64,000 bases of DNA from the NCBI RefSeq assembly GCF_900324485.2, contig NC_046648.1, positions 1,364,001-1,428,000 on the forward strand. Reading direction: 5' to 3'. Made by a program: the position numbers and the translations under genes. This stretch comes from Mastacembelus armatus (lineage: Eukaryota; Chordata; Actinopteri; Synbranchiformes; Mastacembelidae). The notes below the pieces were generated by a model. It worked only from the letters and a program-made list of their open reading frames with translations, did no database searches and was not told the DNA's origin. Positions 1 to 15,300 of this stretch are shown one piece after another; the first letter of the stretch is position 1, and the number at the start of each line of letters is the position of its first letter.

Positions 1-367
1 ACCTGAGAAAACAAGAGTTCACAAGTTTTTCAAACACATGGATTTTATATATCCATTTGCAAGTTGTTTCTCATCTGACACCGTATTCACTTCTCATTAG
101 ACACCAAACTGTCCATCTATGTAAAATAGTGTTTCCAGAAACCACAACGGGGATGTACTGGCTACCTTCTTTATAGGAGGTTAAATAAAATGTGTCTCTG
201 GAGCAGAAAATAGACGAACCATGTTAAACTTCTTACTTTAAAAGTACAGCATTTTTTTTTTTCCCCATTTCTGGTGTTCAAATCATTTCAAAGTGCATCT
301 AATATTTAAGGTTACAGCTTATCAGATGTTCTTTTGAGTTTTATCATTTAAGATAAGAAAATCTTAC

Positions 368-3300
368 CCTGAGCTATCAGAATCACTGATACACTCCTCC
401 TTTAATTCATCCAGATTCAGTACTCCCTTCACTGTGGGGGTCTTGATGCGAACTCCTGAAGCTCTGCTGGTGATGCTTGAAAATGTAGGTTTGCGCCGCT
501 CCTCATCCTCACTGATGCTCTCTGGTGGCAGGAAGTCAACTTTAGACTTCTTTGTGACAATGCGGTCTGAAAGGGAGGACACTCTCTTCATGCGGACGTG
601 TGTGCGAGCACGGGGCGTAGGAGCGGGTGCTTGGGGTGGAGATGGAGAGCGAGGCGACTCTGCAGGCTCTGGTTCAATTAACAGGCCAGGTGGCAAGACG
701 AGCGAGGATGGGCTTAGTGTCCGAAGCCCGCTCCACTTCGGAGTGTAGTTACTCGCCATTGCTTGGTTGATAATTGCTTGAGCACTTTCAGCAGGAGTCA
801 TAGGAGGATTCTCGGTCGACAGAGATGGCTGCCCTGACGTCTTGGATGACTTGGATTTCTTGGATGCACTGGACTCCTTCTTTTTTGTCTTTTTCAACTC
901 TGGAACAGTTTCATCTTTTGGTGTTTTCGTATTCTTTCTTGGTTTCTTTGCATTAACGGATGCCACCGCACCGTTACTATTCTGAGCGAGCAGCTGTGTA
1001 ATTGTGGTTGGAGTCTGAACGGCAGGTGTAACTGTCGGAGGAACTGCTGCTGCCATGTTGGGCCCGGGAGGTGGAGCAGTCATACTGCCAGCTGCTGCTA
1101 GTGTAGCTGAAAGTGCATTGCTCTGCAAAAGGCTTGCAATCTGAGTGACGCAGTTATAGGAAGGGGAGTTGGGAGTGGGCAGCTGAAAAGTGTTGCTGTC
1201 TGGGTTCTTTACAAAAATCTGCCCAAGGCGGTTCACCAGCAGAACATGTGGTGTAGGATCAACATTTGGACCTCCCACCTCTTTCACAGTAAGAATGGCA
1301 TGACCCGGTAATGCCTGGGGTACCACTGGCTGCTGAGGTTCTAAAACGGTCCTAGGGGTAGAAACGTTGATTGAGATTGTGTGACCAGATGCAGCTTCCT
1401 TCTGCACAGATGCAGAGCTGTAACCATTTAATATCACAGGTGCCGAAGCAGGTTGGACTGACACAGTTGAACACTGTGCTGACAACCCAGAAACAGATGG
1501 TACTGATGCAGAGGAAGAAACGAAAGTAACAGCGGTAGAAGCCAGTGGTTGTGTTTGTGTGGAGTAAATCGGTAAAGAGACAGTTCCTGACATGGGAAAG
1601 GTTCCTGACATAGCTGATAATGCTGGGTCACTTTGAGGGGCAACATTTAGCAGCGTTTGGGTCACATCTCCAACGGGTCTGAGGGTGGTTAGTTTTGTAG
1701 ACTCCATGGACGGGAAGGCTGTTAACTCCTGTGAGGATGTTACTGGCTCAAGCGTAATACTTGTTAGAGGTGACTGACTGAAACCTGGTAAACAGGAATA
1801 CATTTGCAAGGAGTCTACCAGGCCTTGAGAGGGGTTTGGTACGCCTGTGGACATTAAAGTAGAGGGCTGAATAAGATCCAGCAGGGCGCGCTGACTGTTA
1901 TCAGCAGCTTCTCCTAACGAGGGCGCTATTGTATTTGCTGTTAAGTGGTTCATTAACACAGTGGAGCCCTCAGTTGAAGGTACAAACTGGCTGCTGCCAG
2001 TCTCTGAGTTCAGGAGTTTACAAGCTTCAGGCCGTTGGGTCTGAAGCGGGGCGCCTTCTAGCAATGAAACCATCTGAGGTAAATGTGAACTAGTGTCACA
2101 TCTCTCAAGAACAAGAGGTGTTTCTGAGGCAAACCCTAGACTAGGATCCTGGAGTTGCCCCACTGAATAGGAGGTTGCAGGTACCTTTGTGAGCAAGTTA
2201 GGCAAAGCACCATGAACTGGAGGAGCAGGAAGTTTGGTCGCTGAATTTATTACTGAACTGTCAGCACTTTGCTCTTTGAGTGAAAGGTTTCTGGAAACAG
2301 ATTTAGGTGGATTTTGAAGTGGACTTTCAGCAGGACATGTGTTGAGAACCGAGACGGTGACTGATGAAGAACCTGCAGGAATATTATTGGATGACCCTGT
2401 TTGTGTGGTGTTTGCGGTTTGTAGTTCAGGGAGATTTTTATTATTTAGGTTTTTGGCTCGGATCTGAGCTTGAGTTGATCCCTCAACCTTCTGAGTCTCA
2501 TCACTGGTCACTATGCTTGCATCACTCTCTGTGCCGTCATCAATGCCGTCCAGCTGAGCCATCGGCCGGGAGGATGGGGAGGAAGGAGACTTGGAAAGAT
2601 CTTTTGATCCGGGACAACTGACTATTCTCCGTGAGAAGTCAAAATAGTGCTCCATGTCATCATCAGAAGAGGTGTTTCCTAAATCATCCCTGGCTGAGGC
2701 TGCAGACCGTGGCAGATTGGCAACAAGGGTCTTCCTCTTGTGTACCTCTTGAGCTCCTCCCCAAAATTCCTCCTGATCATCACCCTCCACCACTATCTGC
2801 CCCCCACAGTTCATTGCCACACCTTCGTTTAGGAGAGTCTCTTCGATCTCCAGTTCTGTCCTCATCTCTTGACCCAGACTGATATTGGGATCCTTATGAA
2901 ATGAACTGTAGGGAAATTCTTCTTCATCCTTCTGTTGGTCTAAGTCCCCTTGGGGTGACGTACCATTTGCTGGAGAGACGTCTTCAGGCTCTGGTGAAGC
3001 TAAGAAGTTGTGTGGCACCTCAACTGAGTCTGACTGGCTCAGATCAAGTGATAAGCGGGTTCTGGGTAGTTGTTGTATGGATGAAGAAAAAGACAGACTT
3101 GGAGAGGGAAAGCTTCCCACACTGTCCTGCCAGGGAGACTGAGGAAAGAAAGATGAGGTGCAGTGGGTCATTGTGTTCCCAGGACAGCGGACTGAGGAAA
3201 CGCTTCTACCTCCAACGGGACGGGGTGATGGGGAATTTATCAGGTTGTCTGTAGCACCCAGTGGGAACAGTGGGGAAGTGGAAAGGGAAGATTTTCCAGC

Positions 3301-6300
3301 ACGAAGGGTGACCGGTCCAGTCAGAGGGCCCAGAGGAGGGGGGGTCATGTGACTGCGAAGGCCTGTTGTCTGTGAGTGGGGGCTGTGGCGACGAACCCTT
3401 CGAGTCTCTTCCAGGTCACTGATGGTTAATATGTGGTGGGGTTTCACCTGGGTTGCTCCTAAGAAGAAAACAGAATTAATTGACTGACATTTATTGAAGA
3501 AACATATTTTAGTGACTTTAAAAATTTTATGTATTCATATGTTACCTGGGGATGGCAGAGGTCGGGACATTCCTCCAGCTGGTCGCCTGGGTTGGGGATA
3601 GGTGGGAATCTTTGGCCTTGCACTGTGATCTGTCTTGACAGGAGGTCCTGGGACAAAGATTTCCTCGGCTGGGGGTTGGGAATCTGTCAAATCAGTCTCT
3701 CGCACTACAGATTCTGAAGATTTATAAAAATAATTGAAGAAACTATTAGTATTGTTATCAATATAACGTTAATCCCTTCTTAACGTATTTTTCAGCAGTA
3801 AAACACACACACCAGGTAATGGACAGGGGCAGTGAGCAATGGTGTGATTGTCTCCTTGGTCTGGCATCTCCTCAACAGGCTTCTCAGGGACAATGGGCCG
3901 GACCTCACGAACTGTACATGTGTATTTGCACTGGAGCAATGGATTAACTGTACTCCAGTACCAACGAGAACATCTAAAGAAGGAAAAACAAAGTTTTAAA
4001 AGTGTTTTCATTCAGTGTTTAGAGCAAATGTTTTATTTATTCAAGAAAGTTTGAACAGATAATGTGTAACTTACTGAAAACCCACAGGAAACAGTTTTCC
4101 TTTGCTGGCTGAAAGTTCTGTCAGCACACCTAGGTTTTCTATCTGCAAGGAACCTGAGTATGGACAATGTTGACACCACACATGAGTTGAGCATAAGCTC
4201 ATGTTAGCAAATTCCGAGGAGTGAAACAGACTGGAGAAAGAAAAAAAAAAAAGCTGCTCACCAATCATAACACTGATCAATTCTGGCTCCAGTCCTGTCA
4301 AGAACTTTCTGCGGAGGCTGATCCCCTCAAAATCCACATACACCCTGCGGATTACTTCAAATTCTTGACCAGTTATCATCTGAACAAAAACAACAAGAGA
4401 AAATGTGATAAAAACCAAAGTCTAACTTTGAAACTGTTCCAACCTTTGGTAAGAACTAACAAATTACCCTGCCGCTGATGAGATGCCGGTGTTTGTAGCA
4501 ATAGACCTTCTTATCGTCCTGGAACACACAGTGACGGGAGCGCGCGCACATGAAATGATAGTTGCTTTGACAAGATGTCAGGCAGCAGCCCACTGTGGCA
4601 CCCGTCTGGTTGCAGCGTTCACATCGCTAAGACGGGGTAGGGATTGATGAGGGTGATGGGTAAAGTTTGAGTCAGAGTATTTCAAATATAAATACTGTCC
4701 TGGCAGCTTTAGATGGAGTTTTGCTAGTAATCAAAACACTGATTTTATAAATGAATACACAATATTAAACAAGCAAACAACAACAAACAACCAACCATCA
4801 GGCGACCCCTTGCAACTGCACTGTGTACATGTAGAAGAGAGCCATTGTCCTCTTCAAACACCTCAGCTGACCAGAGGCAGCAGTTCACATGTGCCCATTC
4901 ATTTTGGCCCAAGTACAGCAACCTCCCTGCTTCCTGTGAACCCCACCACAAAGATATTTGTGAAGACACGAGAAAACATTACAGCCTGCACAGTATTTAT
5001 AAGTCGTCTCCATGTTGGGTATTGTTGATTTACTGTTTAATGCATTACTTACATTAGGTTTGAGATCTCCATATTTTTGGCACAAAGAGCATTGTCTTTC
5101 ATCATCCTTAGACCATCCAGTGTCTAAGTCAGATTTTGAAAGCCGGCCTCTTTTCCCTGTATGAATGTGCAAGAGTAAAAACTTTAAGGTCTGAACACTG
5201 TGCAAGACAAAACGAGACAAGCGGCCAATTCTATCGTCACCCCTCCTGAATAAACAGCATTACCTTTGAACCTGAGCCTAACAACCCTGCTGGTTTTGAG
5301 GTGGTTCTGGCTTGTCGGCTCCCCAGACAATGGAGAAAGTGCATCTTCTTCTTTTACATCTAAGCTTTGTCCATTGTCCTCCTGCAGGAGGCCCAATGGA
5401 GCCCTGGATGAGAGCTCTTTCCTCTCCTGCCACTGTGCGTAAACATGTTCTGTTGTAGGAGGATGGACAGCATGGGACAGCATCCCCCTGTTAAGGAAAG
5501 AATTAAATTGTGAAAGGTTTAACATTTTCATTAACATTGATGCCACAGAGAGAATATGAATATATTTACACTAAATACACAATGATTTATACATATTAGC
5601 TTTAAAATATCTTGAGAGCCATATTATTTGGGACAGGGTCATGCATGTGAAAAGCGAGTTTGAAATGTAGATGTATACAAACCAGTAAATGATAACCATC
5701 ACTCACATGGGCAAGTCTTTGGTACAAGGGTTCCATACCTTTGGGTCTTGGCTGTTGAACCAATTAAATACTTCTTCAAGGAGCTAACAGAAAAATGATC
5801 AGTCAATTAAAAATATTAATTCACATTTTTAAAAAGGTATCATTTCTCACACTCCAGTTAGCAAATTAACAACGAAAATCATTCAAGGAAAATTCAGGTC
5901 AGACCTCTTCACAATGGAATCTGTCAGAAAGTTAAAATTCTTGATAAATGCAAGTTTAAACTATGACCAAGTCATGTTATCAAATACTGAATGATGTTCA
6001 AGGAGAAGTGTCTTTTAGTCATACAGCACCTTTAAGTAATAAGATCGTGCCAGGGCAGTGGGTCTCTGCTCCTCTGGAAGATCCTCCTCTTGCTCAAGCC
6101 TCTTTCGCACCACTTGAACAACATCCTCATGGAACATTTTCTATGAAAAAGGGTTTTATTTTGTTTTAGGATCAGTTCGGTTCCACTGTTCCCCTTAGTA
6201 TTCTTTTTAGCAAACCCATAACTGGCAGAACATTCAGTGACATAATGCATCCCCTCCCTGGGTTCTTATTTTGCTAAGAAAACAGTAAGGAATGGAAGGG

Positions 6301-9300
6301 GAAACACTGAATAAGAGGGTGTGTACTCACCAACGTAGTATAAAGGCCTTTGTCAAACTTCTTGCCTACAGCTCTGAGGTCACAGGCTGGCTGTCCTTCT
6401 ATTCCACTGTCAGGATCAACCACCTTTTCACACTGCAGCAGAAATCAAGTCATATATGAAATGCTTTATTTCACGTATGACTTACAAGCCCACGGACATA
6501 AATACACCACGTGTCACATCTGTCACATCTGGAAGTTGCGTCTCCTACCTGTGAGCAGGTGACAAGGTGCTGGGTAAGAGTAGAGGAAAGCAGGCAAGCT
6601 AGCACCTTCTCCACCCCAGCCCTGAGCTCAATATAGAGCAGCTCCCTCCAGGCGCTGGGCTGGGTCACACTGCAAGGCCGACACGAATACACTACGCTCT
6701 CTGGCAAGCTGGACAGGATCTCGTACAGCTCATCTGTAATCATTTCACAAGTTATTCTCCAGTGTATCTGAAACCACACACTGTTCACATTTCTAGAGTA
6801 TTTTTAACAAGCAATGAACTTTTGATGTTCCCTTTTGTTCCCTCTTCACGCTTCAACCCTTTTCATTGTTTTGACGTCCTTTCTTTTTTAGAATTAGGTT
6901 ACACAAATCAACCTCACTACTCCAAAGCAGCTAAGAACAAACATTTCTCAATTTAAGTTTGATGTGGTTTTATCAGACAATATACTTGAAGGTTTATTTC
7001 TTTTGAACAAAAAATTTAAATGACCTGTTAGATCCTCACACTTGGCATGTACCCAGTGGTTACATGTGCCACACTGCATCATCTGACTGTCATAGTCATT
7101 GTCCTCATAGCACTTGAAGCAGATTGGACAGTAGTTACCTGAAGACAGACAGACAGATGATTAGTCTTAGCATAACCTGGTAGTGTTGGTAAGTAATACA
7201 GCAGCTTAAAGACAACTGATAAGGGATAAACAAATATACTATATGAGTTTAAGATTCAATCCTCACCCTGGTCATAGAGTTTTGAACAGTCTGGACAGAG
7301 TCCTTTGTCCTGGTTCCAGTCAGTGTCCCAACTCTTCCCTGGTGTGACTCCACAACTTTTACATCGGATGCATGTCATGCAAACCTGCACAAAAACCATC
7401 AATGTATTCCAACCTCAGCATGTCTGTGGAGAATAACACACATCTTTGTGTTCCCTAAGAAATGTTAACTTACCCAAGCTTTCCTCTTCTTGTTTTGTTT
7501 TGGATAGTTCGATCCCAGACAGGAAGCATGATAACAGTTCTGGCATCGTTCGCACTCCAACAAAGGCTTAAGGGAGACACAAAAATATGATGGTTATTGA
7601 AGGAACTGCAGCAATATGGATAAGAAAAAAAAGTATAGAAAATCAAATGAAATTACCACTCTTTACCTTTGAGGGCTTGTTTTTCCTGCCACACACATGG
7701 CAGAACTTGCAGCGACGACAGCACCAGTTTTCCTTGTTGTCCTCAGAGGGACGTTCTGCTGGTTCAAGGCAAAACAGGTGGAAGGGCTCACAGCATACTT
7801 GACAATACAGCATCTGCAAAAAAGATATCCACACAAAATGTCTTGAAAACTAATAAACACCCACATATGTGGCTTGGAAGCGTACAGTGTAAGAATCCTA
7901 TGTCAACAGAAGCAAGGGCCAAAACAACTACTGCAACTGATCAACTACTGCAAAACAGATCAAAATCTATTGAGCGTTTACCTCATGTTGCCCTTTACTG
8001 GCACAAAGGAAGCAGACATATGGTGGCATGAGCGGTGCAGAGGTTAATATACTTAAACCACCCATATTCCAGACATTCTCCAGAGTACAGTCCTCCTGAA
8101 ATGAGACAAAACCAGAACAATATTAACTGCTCAGTGTAGTTACCAGTGTCATACAGGTCCGCTGACCAATAATTATAAAAATAATCAAATACACAGAACT
8201 TTAACTGTTGAGGGAAGCTGTAAGGTTAAATGAAAGACTTCAAAAGGTGAGAATTTTTTTCTCTTTCAAAATGTAAAATTTAAGGAATCAGTTGAAACAC
8301 AGTTCAACAATGACCTCTAGTGGCCAAAATCAGCATTGTTGCGTTGCCTTGTGAATTATAATGTCTTTGACTTACTATGTGTGATTTGGTTTTAAAGCAA
8401 TCTGAGGTTAATAGATGTGAAATGTTAAAAAGGTTTTCCAAACCTGTGCTAAATTCCACATATCGTACATCACAAATCTGTTCATTTTCAGAGTACCTTA
8501 CAGGAATTATATGGCTGCTTTAAAACCTGAACACAAAGAGTTGAGGAATATTAAAACTGTGGATACGTGATACACAATAGGGAAAACCTACCTTGAAGTC
8601 AACCCTGATTTTATGAGTAGGTTTAGAAGACTCGACATCTCTCTGCTCAAATCCATGGGCCAAAGCTGCCAGGACGCTGGGAGGAGTCTGCTCCAAAGGA
8701 CCCTGAGATGACAGACCCTGCAAACAACCATAACATAAATGCAGGCAATGCTGATCAGTTCAGTTCACATAGCCCCTCTGTAACCACTGTAGTCCTGACT
8801 TATAGTTTTTTACATTTGTGAAGAAGCACATGTCAGCTACGGCAGAGCTTAATTATATTATTAACTATGCATTAACCCCTTAAAACACAAGCAGAAATTT
8901 TGCTTAACTAAGACTAAAGCCTCAAGTAGATTCATCATTGCAAATCCAAATTTTTCTACTGACACCAAAAAAAAAACAACAAAAACAAAAAACAAAAAAA
9001 AAAACGAAAACAAATAAAAAAAACAAAACGAAACAAAAGAACACTATAGCAATCTATACTATAATGAAGGAGTGGTTGCCGAAGAGCTGGAACTACACAA
9101 TGATTTATTTTGGATATATTAAACGTCACAAAACGAAAATTGTAGAAAGACGCAGCAAGTGTTGAATTTTATTTTAAAAAAAAAAGAAAGAAAAAAGAAG
9201 CAGGTAGGAAATGGTTTATTTTTCATACTGTGTCAAAAGATGACAGCATATAAACAGAAGCCTGGTGACCTTTTTGAAATGGACGAAAATAAGAATTACT

Positions 9301-12300
9301 CACCTTCTCAGGTTTGCGGCGACCTGGTGGTACACGGTGTGAGCTAGACTTTCGATGTCTGATTTCATCATCTGAAATATCTCCAAGGAATCCATCCAAC
9401 GAAATAAAGTCTTTATGGTACAAGGAAAATTGGAGTTATATTATAAATATATATTATTATATAATATATATTATAAAGAAGAATAATAAGGCCTACACTA
9501 CCTGTAAGCAGGTACTTTTTGCGTTGCATTAAGACTAATAATACTCAAATAGACCACGAATGAAGTGTCTTGTCTGACCTACATTTGTGAGGAATTTACC
9601 TTGACTGAATCGTGGTCCAGAACCCCTTTTCCTGGCTGGTGAGGCAGAACTTGAGAAATCTTTGTCATCCAGGTCTGAGTCGTAGTCCACCAGATCAAAG
9701 TAGACTCTGGGTTTCACAACACGCTTTGGCTGTTTCCTCACTGACGGACTGTGGTCGTCACCCTGGAGACCAGATGGTGAGTCCGTAACACCCTCGATCC
9801 CTTCGTCATTACTTGAATGACCCCCACTGAGAGAGGATCGCCGCCGCTTAGAGGGCCCTTAAGAAAAGAGGGGATGGGGAAGAAATGTAGATGGCATGCA
9901 GAATCTGATGAAAGTATGAGAGCAACATGAAGTGTGCGTGCACGAATGAAGAAATACCTTTGGGTGCTGTTCTTCCACTTAGTCTGCGTGCTTTTCTTTC
10001 TTCAATTTGATCACATCTCTTATACCTGGTAGAGAAAAAAAAAACAGGATTACTAATAAGTTTTGAATACTGTGCAGTAACTAATAATCACTTACAAGTT
10101 CACTTACACACAACACTGCCGTTTGGTATTGGGACCACCAAACTTGGGTTTGTCAAGGCAGTTCATGCACTTGCCACAGTCGTCCTCGTGGTTGCAGCCT
10201 TTGCATACTCCACACCTGCGAGAGCGGTAGCCAAACGGCCCAAGTCCTTTCCGTTTCACAAAATTCGATGGTTTCTTGACCTTGGCGACCTTTGGATCTG
10301 ACAGCCCAGGACTGTCTGACTCTGAGGGAGACCCAATATCTGCAACAACAAACATAAATGTTGCTGAATTTCATTTTTTCATAAAGTAGTTCAGCATCCA
10401 TTTTTAAAAGTAAAAAGTCTGGTTTCAACAGTACTCATATGAAACACAAAATAAAACTTAAACTCCATCCTCTAGCAGGAAACTGAAGCCAATACTATCA
10501 CAAATACTGATGTTATCAAATACAACTACGTCTGTCAATCACGTCACATTTACCTTTAGTAACGGCTGATGGGGAAATGCCAGTTCTTTCATGCAGAGGC
10601 AAGGCGCTAAGTCTGGGAATGTCATCAGGAACCAACGCTCGAGGCTGCCCGAGCACCACAGATGCAGCACGGCAAACGTGCTTGATACGTGGACCTCCCA
10701 CTCTGCGGAACTCCTGGCAAAGCGGGGAGACGAGCTGTGGCTGGAGGAAAAATACGGGAAGGGAGCTGAGTATTTTTCATATTTGAATTTAGCTACAAAA
10801 GCAGGTTAAATAAATAATTTAAAAAAAAACTATAAATATTGGCAAAAACCAGGGGGAAACAAGATATTTATTTGGATCTACACAGCAATGCCCCTCCCCC
10901 ACTACAGATCTATCGATTTGAACACCTACTGGTCCTTGAGGTGGCTCTGTCTTGACGGGAACCTCAGAATCAGGCTGCACCTTCTGCTTTCTTCTTTGTC
11001 TCTTAGAGGACACATCTCGAGACCTGGCACCAGTTGGGCCAGATAACAACTACAGGGTTAATAGGAAAATACACAGCATCAGTACAGCAATCTTAAAACT
11101 ACAAACCTGCCCAATACTATTCAGAAAATGTGCAATTCCTACACAGATTTTCCTCTTCTATAATAATATAATAACGGACATTTAAAGAATACAGTGACTG
11201 AAAATATACTTGAACTTACCCCAGATGACTTAAGCTGTTTCTGCTGGTCAATTTTAAAGAGCTGGACCTTGGCTTTCCTGAGGAGATTAAACATTCTTTT
11301 ATTTGCACCAGTGAGGCGTGCTCTTTGTGAAGATCCCTTCTCCACAGGCCCATGGTTATCACTTTCAGCTGGGCCTGAGGTCTGCTCTGGTTGCAGCTCT
11401 CCTGTGGATATAAAGTAATATTTGCCAACCTCTGGTCCATTGGAGAGTCCTGGCTTCAAGGTTGCACAGGTCATAAAACATATGATTTGTTTTCTAATTA
11501 TTCTGCTTACCTGAGTGAAGTTGGGCAGTGTCTTTGCCTGCTAAATGCTCCTCTTTGCTGTGCTGCAATGCAAGAGACTTGGAGTTCATAGTCCTAACGC
11601 ACACAGAAACTTTTCTCACCACTCCAGGAGTATCAAGGTCTTCGATCTTCAGCTTGGACTTGTTCTTCTCACCCTCTGTATCCCGTTGTCTTAGGCTAAT
11701 GCTTATAGCCTCATCATCTAGTCCTTCTGCTAAATCGACAGGGGGCTGAAGAGGTTTACTCACGCTGTCCATCTCTCCTATGTTTTTGCTTTTGGAAAGT
11801 CCTATGTGTGGCTTTAGCTTCTGATAAATCTTGAGATTAGCTGTTTGCTTGTTAAACTTGAAGGAAGTTTTCTTTTTCTGAGCATCCAGGAGGTCAGTAG
11901 AGACGTCTGTGGGCTTATCAGCTGGTGTAGATAAAAACAGATCCTCACATTTGTTCTCTGGAGTTTTGTCCAGTGTATACACTTCTTCGCTCGACTCTTC
12001 TGCCATGTGCCATTTGAAACTAGAGTTCTTTAGAGGAGAGCCACTCGTTTCATTTTTACCACTTTTTCTATCACAAAACAGACTGTCAGCTATGTCAATT
12101 GTTTCGTCTAGGTCCTGAGCTGAGAACAGATCAACATCCAACTGAGCTTCGCTTAATAGGTCCTCCTCATCAAGTGGCAGAATAGGGGATATCGGTCTGC
12201 CTGTCACATCATCTCGCCTCTTTGCTGGACGTATTTGCAAGCCCAGTTGTAAACTCTTTTTCGGGGAGTTTCTTCGTGGTAAAACAGACATTCCAGCATC

Positions 12301-15300
12301 ATCCATAAACCTTTGCGGGGTTTTGATCACCCGTGAAGATCGGGCACTTACGACAGGCATAATGAAGTGCTTAATGTTTTTAACAAACTTTGATTTACCC
12401 GGCGGAGCATCTATAACACTCGCCGGTGCCTCATCGACTAACGAGTCTGTTTCTTCCTGCTTCAAACTGTCTTTTTCAAGCCCTATTTCTATCATTTTAG
12501 AAATTATTTTAGACTGTGGTTTTGCCCTATCAGATCCAGTAAACTGAAGGCCTGGCTGTCTCTTTTTGTACCTTTTGTGTATTCCAGTAAGTGTGGAGCT
12601 TGGGGCCAGTGGGGTAGCTGCCACTGGGGTGGAAATGTCACTATCTCCTTCAACAATTTCCTGATTTTCAGGCAACTTAAGTGGTGCAAACTTCCCATCT
12701 CTGCTCCTGTGCCTGTGTTTCTGACGCTGGCCAATCAAACTTTTGCGCCTCTTTTTCACTTTTTTCGAGGGGTTGTTTTGCAGGCATGATGTTTTTGGAT
12801 CACTTGCTTGATTTTCTGAAACCAAAGATTTTTCATTATCTATCAACTGTATATCTGGTTCTTCTTTTACTGGTGGCTGTATCTGCTCCTGCTCCACTGG
12901 AATAGGGTCCTCTTTTGCCTCGGTCTGGGTGCAGTCTTTCATTTCTGGCAGACATACGTCTGTAACTAAAGGTTGAGTAGGTTCCTGTAGCACAGACTCT
13001 GTCTCAGTGGCTTCAACTGCAGCCGACTCTGTTGTGGCATCAGGTTCAGGGGAGACAACAGCCATCTTCTTCTGAGCTGACTTCTTTTTCCCTAATTTAT
13101 TATTTCTACATCTTCTAGGTTTGAAAGGCACAGGCAATTGTTTGGCCTCTCTGATCTGTGGTTCTACCTCATTCTCAACTTTATGTGGAGAAACTTCACC
13201 TGGCACCTCTGGGGGAAGGTCAGCAATCTTTGGGGAATCCTTATCAGGAAGTTTCGAGGGATTAACACTGGTCACCGATGAGGATTCCTCAGATATAACC
13301 TGACAAGCATTTTCAGGAAGAACTTGTGAACTGGAGTCTTCAGTTGAAACCTGAGAAGAATCTTCAACATGCACCTCTGGAGTATCCGCACCCTGTGGAC
13401 TTGTTCCAAACCTCTGTTTCTGAGTGGTCAATGGCTTATGACTAACAGACTTTACTTGTCGTGAATCGAGGCTTAATGCCCTCCTCCTTAGTCTTCTAGT
13501 TGGTGTGACTTCAGTGTCCAGAAATGACGGATTAGTTTCATTAACTTCACTTAGGTCTTTCAACACATCGTCTTTCTTTTCAGGCACAGGACTAACATTC
13601 TGAATTAAAAACGATGGTTTAGAGCTTTTATGTTTGCCAGGAGAGGAGACTTTTTTGATTTGAAGAGGTGGGACAACTTTTTCATCTGTTTTATTGATGT
13701 CCTGTTGTGGGGGTGTTTCTGTTGTGTTGTCCACTTCAACTTCTTCCTGTAATGTGGACTTTTCCTCAGATGCCATGTCAGCCTTGTTTTGGGAACAGTC
13801 ATCATCCTTTGTGCTTTTACTGTCTTGAAGAGCTGCATTATCCAGTTGTGACTTTTTATCAGCTCCTTTCAAAGCCTTGTTGATACTGATGTCAGAAGGA
13901 GGGGGCTGATCCACTTCACTCACAGTCTTCTCTGCTACTTTGACAGTGTTCTCAGTACTCTTTTTGTGACTTTCTCTCTTCACTAATGTTAAAGTCCAGA
14001 TAAATTTCCGCAGTTTTTTCTTCCGAGTTGTATTCTTCAGAGTACCCTGTGCATCATATTTTGGGTTTCTGATCCGTATAAACTTTAAACTTGGGACCTT
14101 CCATTCTTTGTTTTTCAAGAGCAAACTGTCACTGGGTTGCACAGCTAAATTTTCCACTTCCGTGGATGATGGGCTATGGTTTTCTGGCACCGTAACATCC
14201 TTATTCAGCCTCTTGCTTTGCCGTCGTTTGCCACCTCTCACCAACGCTTTGGCTTCCACTATGCTAGGAACTTCTGACTTGGGCTCAGTCAGAATGGCAT
14301 CACTTTTACTCTGACTCTCTGGTCCAGCCGCACTATCTGAGACTCTTTTAGATTGAGGGTTAGTGACTCTGTTGCTTCTACGAGTCACTAACTGGTTAAC
14401 TTCAGACCCTCGCTCTGCTGCAGTTTCCTTATGCTTTAATTTCTTGACATTTGTTTTTGCCTCCACAGTCCTGCTGTCCTTTCCAGTGTCGAGCTGATCG
14501 GGTGATTTTCTCTCCTTTGATTTTTGGTCATCAACCACAACTTTGGCGCTAGTCTGGAAGACAGGCTCCGTTGTCTTTGAAGCAGACCTCCCACGCCTCC
14601 GTGCAGGTACAGTCCCCCCTCCCTTATCTTCTGCGACATGCTTATCCTCATGTGGTTCAGTTTTTAATTTAACATGAGCACTTGAAATCTGGTCACCCTG
14701 AATGTCCCTGGCTTTAGGCTGATCCTGAATTCCTTTAATCTTCAACTTCTTCACAGATTTTTTATTAGGCTCCTTTACAGTTTTCACTTTCTTTTTGGCA
14801 ACCAACTTTATAGTAATCCTTGGTGCTGCCGATGAGCTTTTAGTGGACTGTCGGTCCATAGTGTTTTTTCCCTTCAAACCTTTCCTGCAATCTTTTGCAG
14901 GCTCTGCCTCAAGAGATAAGCCATCAACTTCCTCCAGTGATTTTACATCTTTTACAGGATCAGATGGTGTAATAGTCGCCTCCACTCCTGGCGATTTAGG
15001 CGGTAGCTTCTCACTTTGTCTTTTAGATTTTGTGTTGACAGCATCACCTACGAAACAAAGAAAAAAAAAAAAACATTAAATATAACTAAATGTATTCAAA
15101 TTAATGCAAAACTTGAATAGAAAAGAGGTCTCTTTTGTTAAACCTTCAGCTGTGTGCAGTTAATAAATTACACTAAAGAGGTCATGTTATTAAGAAACAT
15201 GTTTTATTTATTTATTTTTTACCTTTGGAAGTGTTTTGTCGAGACCACGTGGATCCTTTGGAGCCCTTTCTCTCAGATTCAAATCCTCTGAAGTCATCTC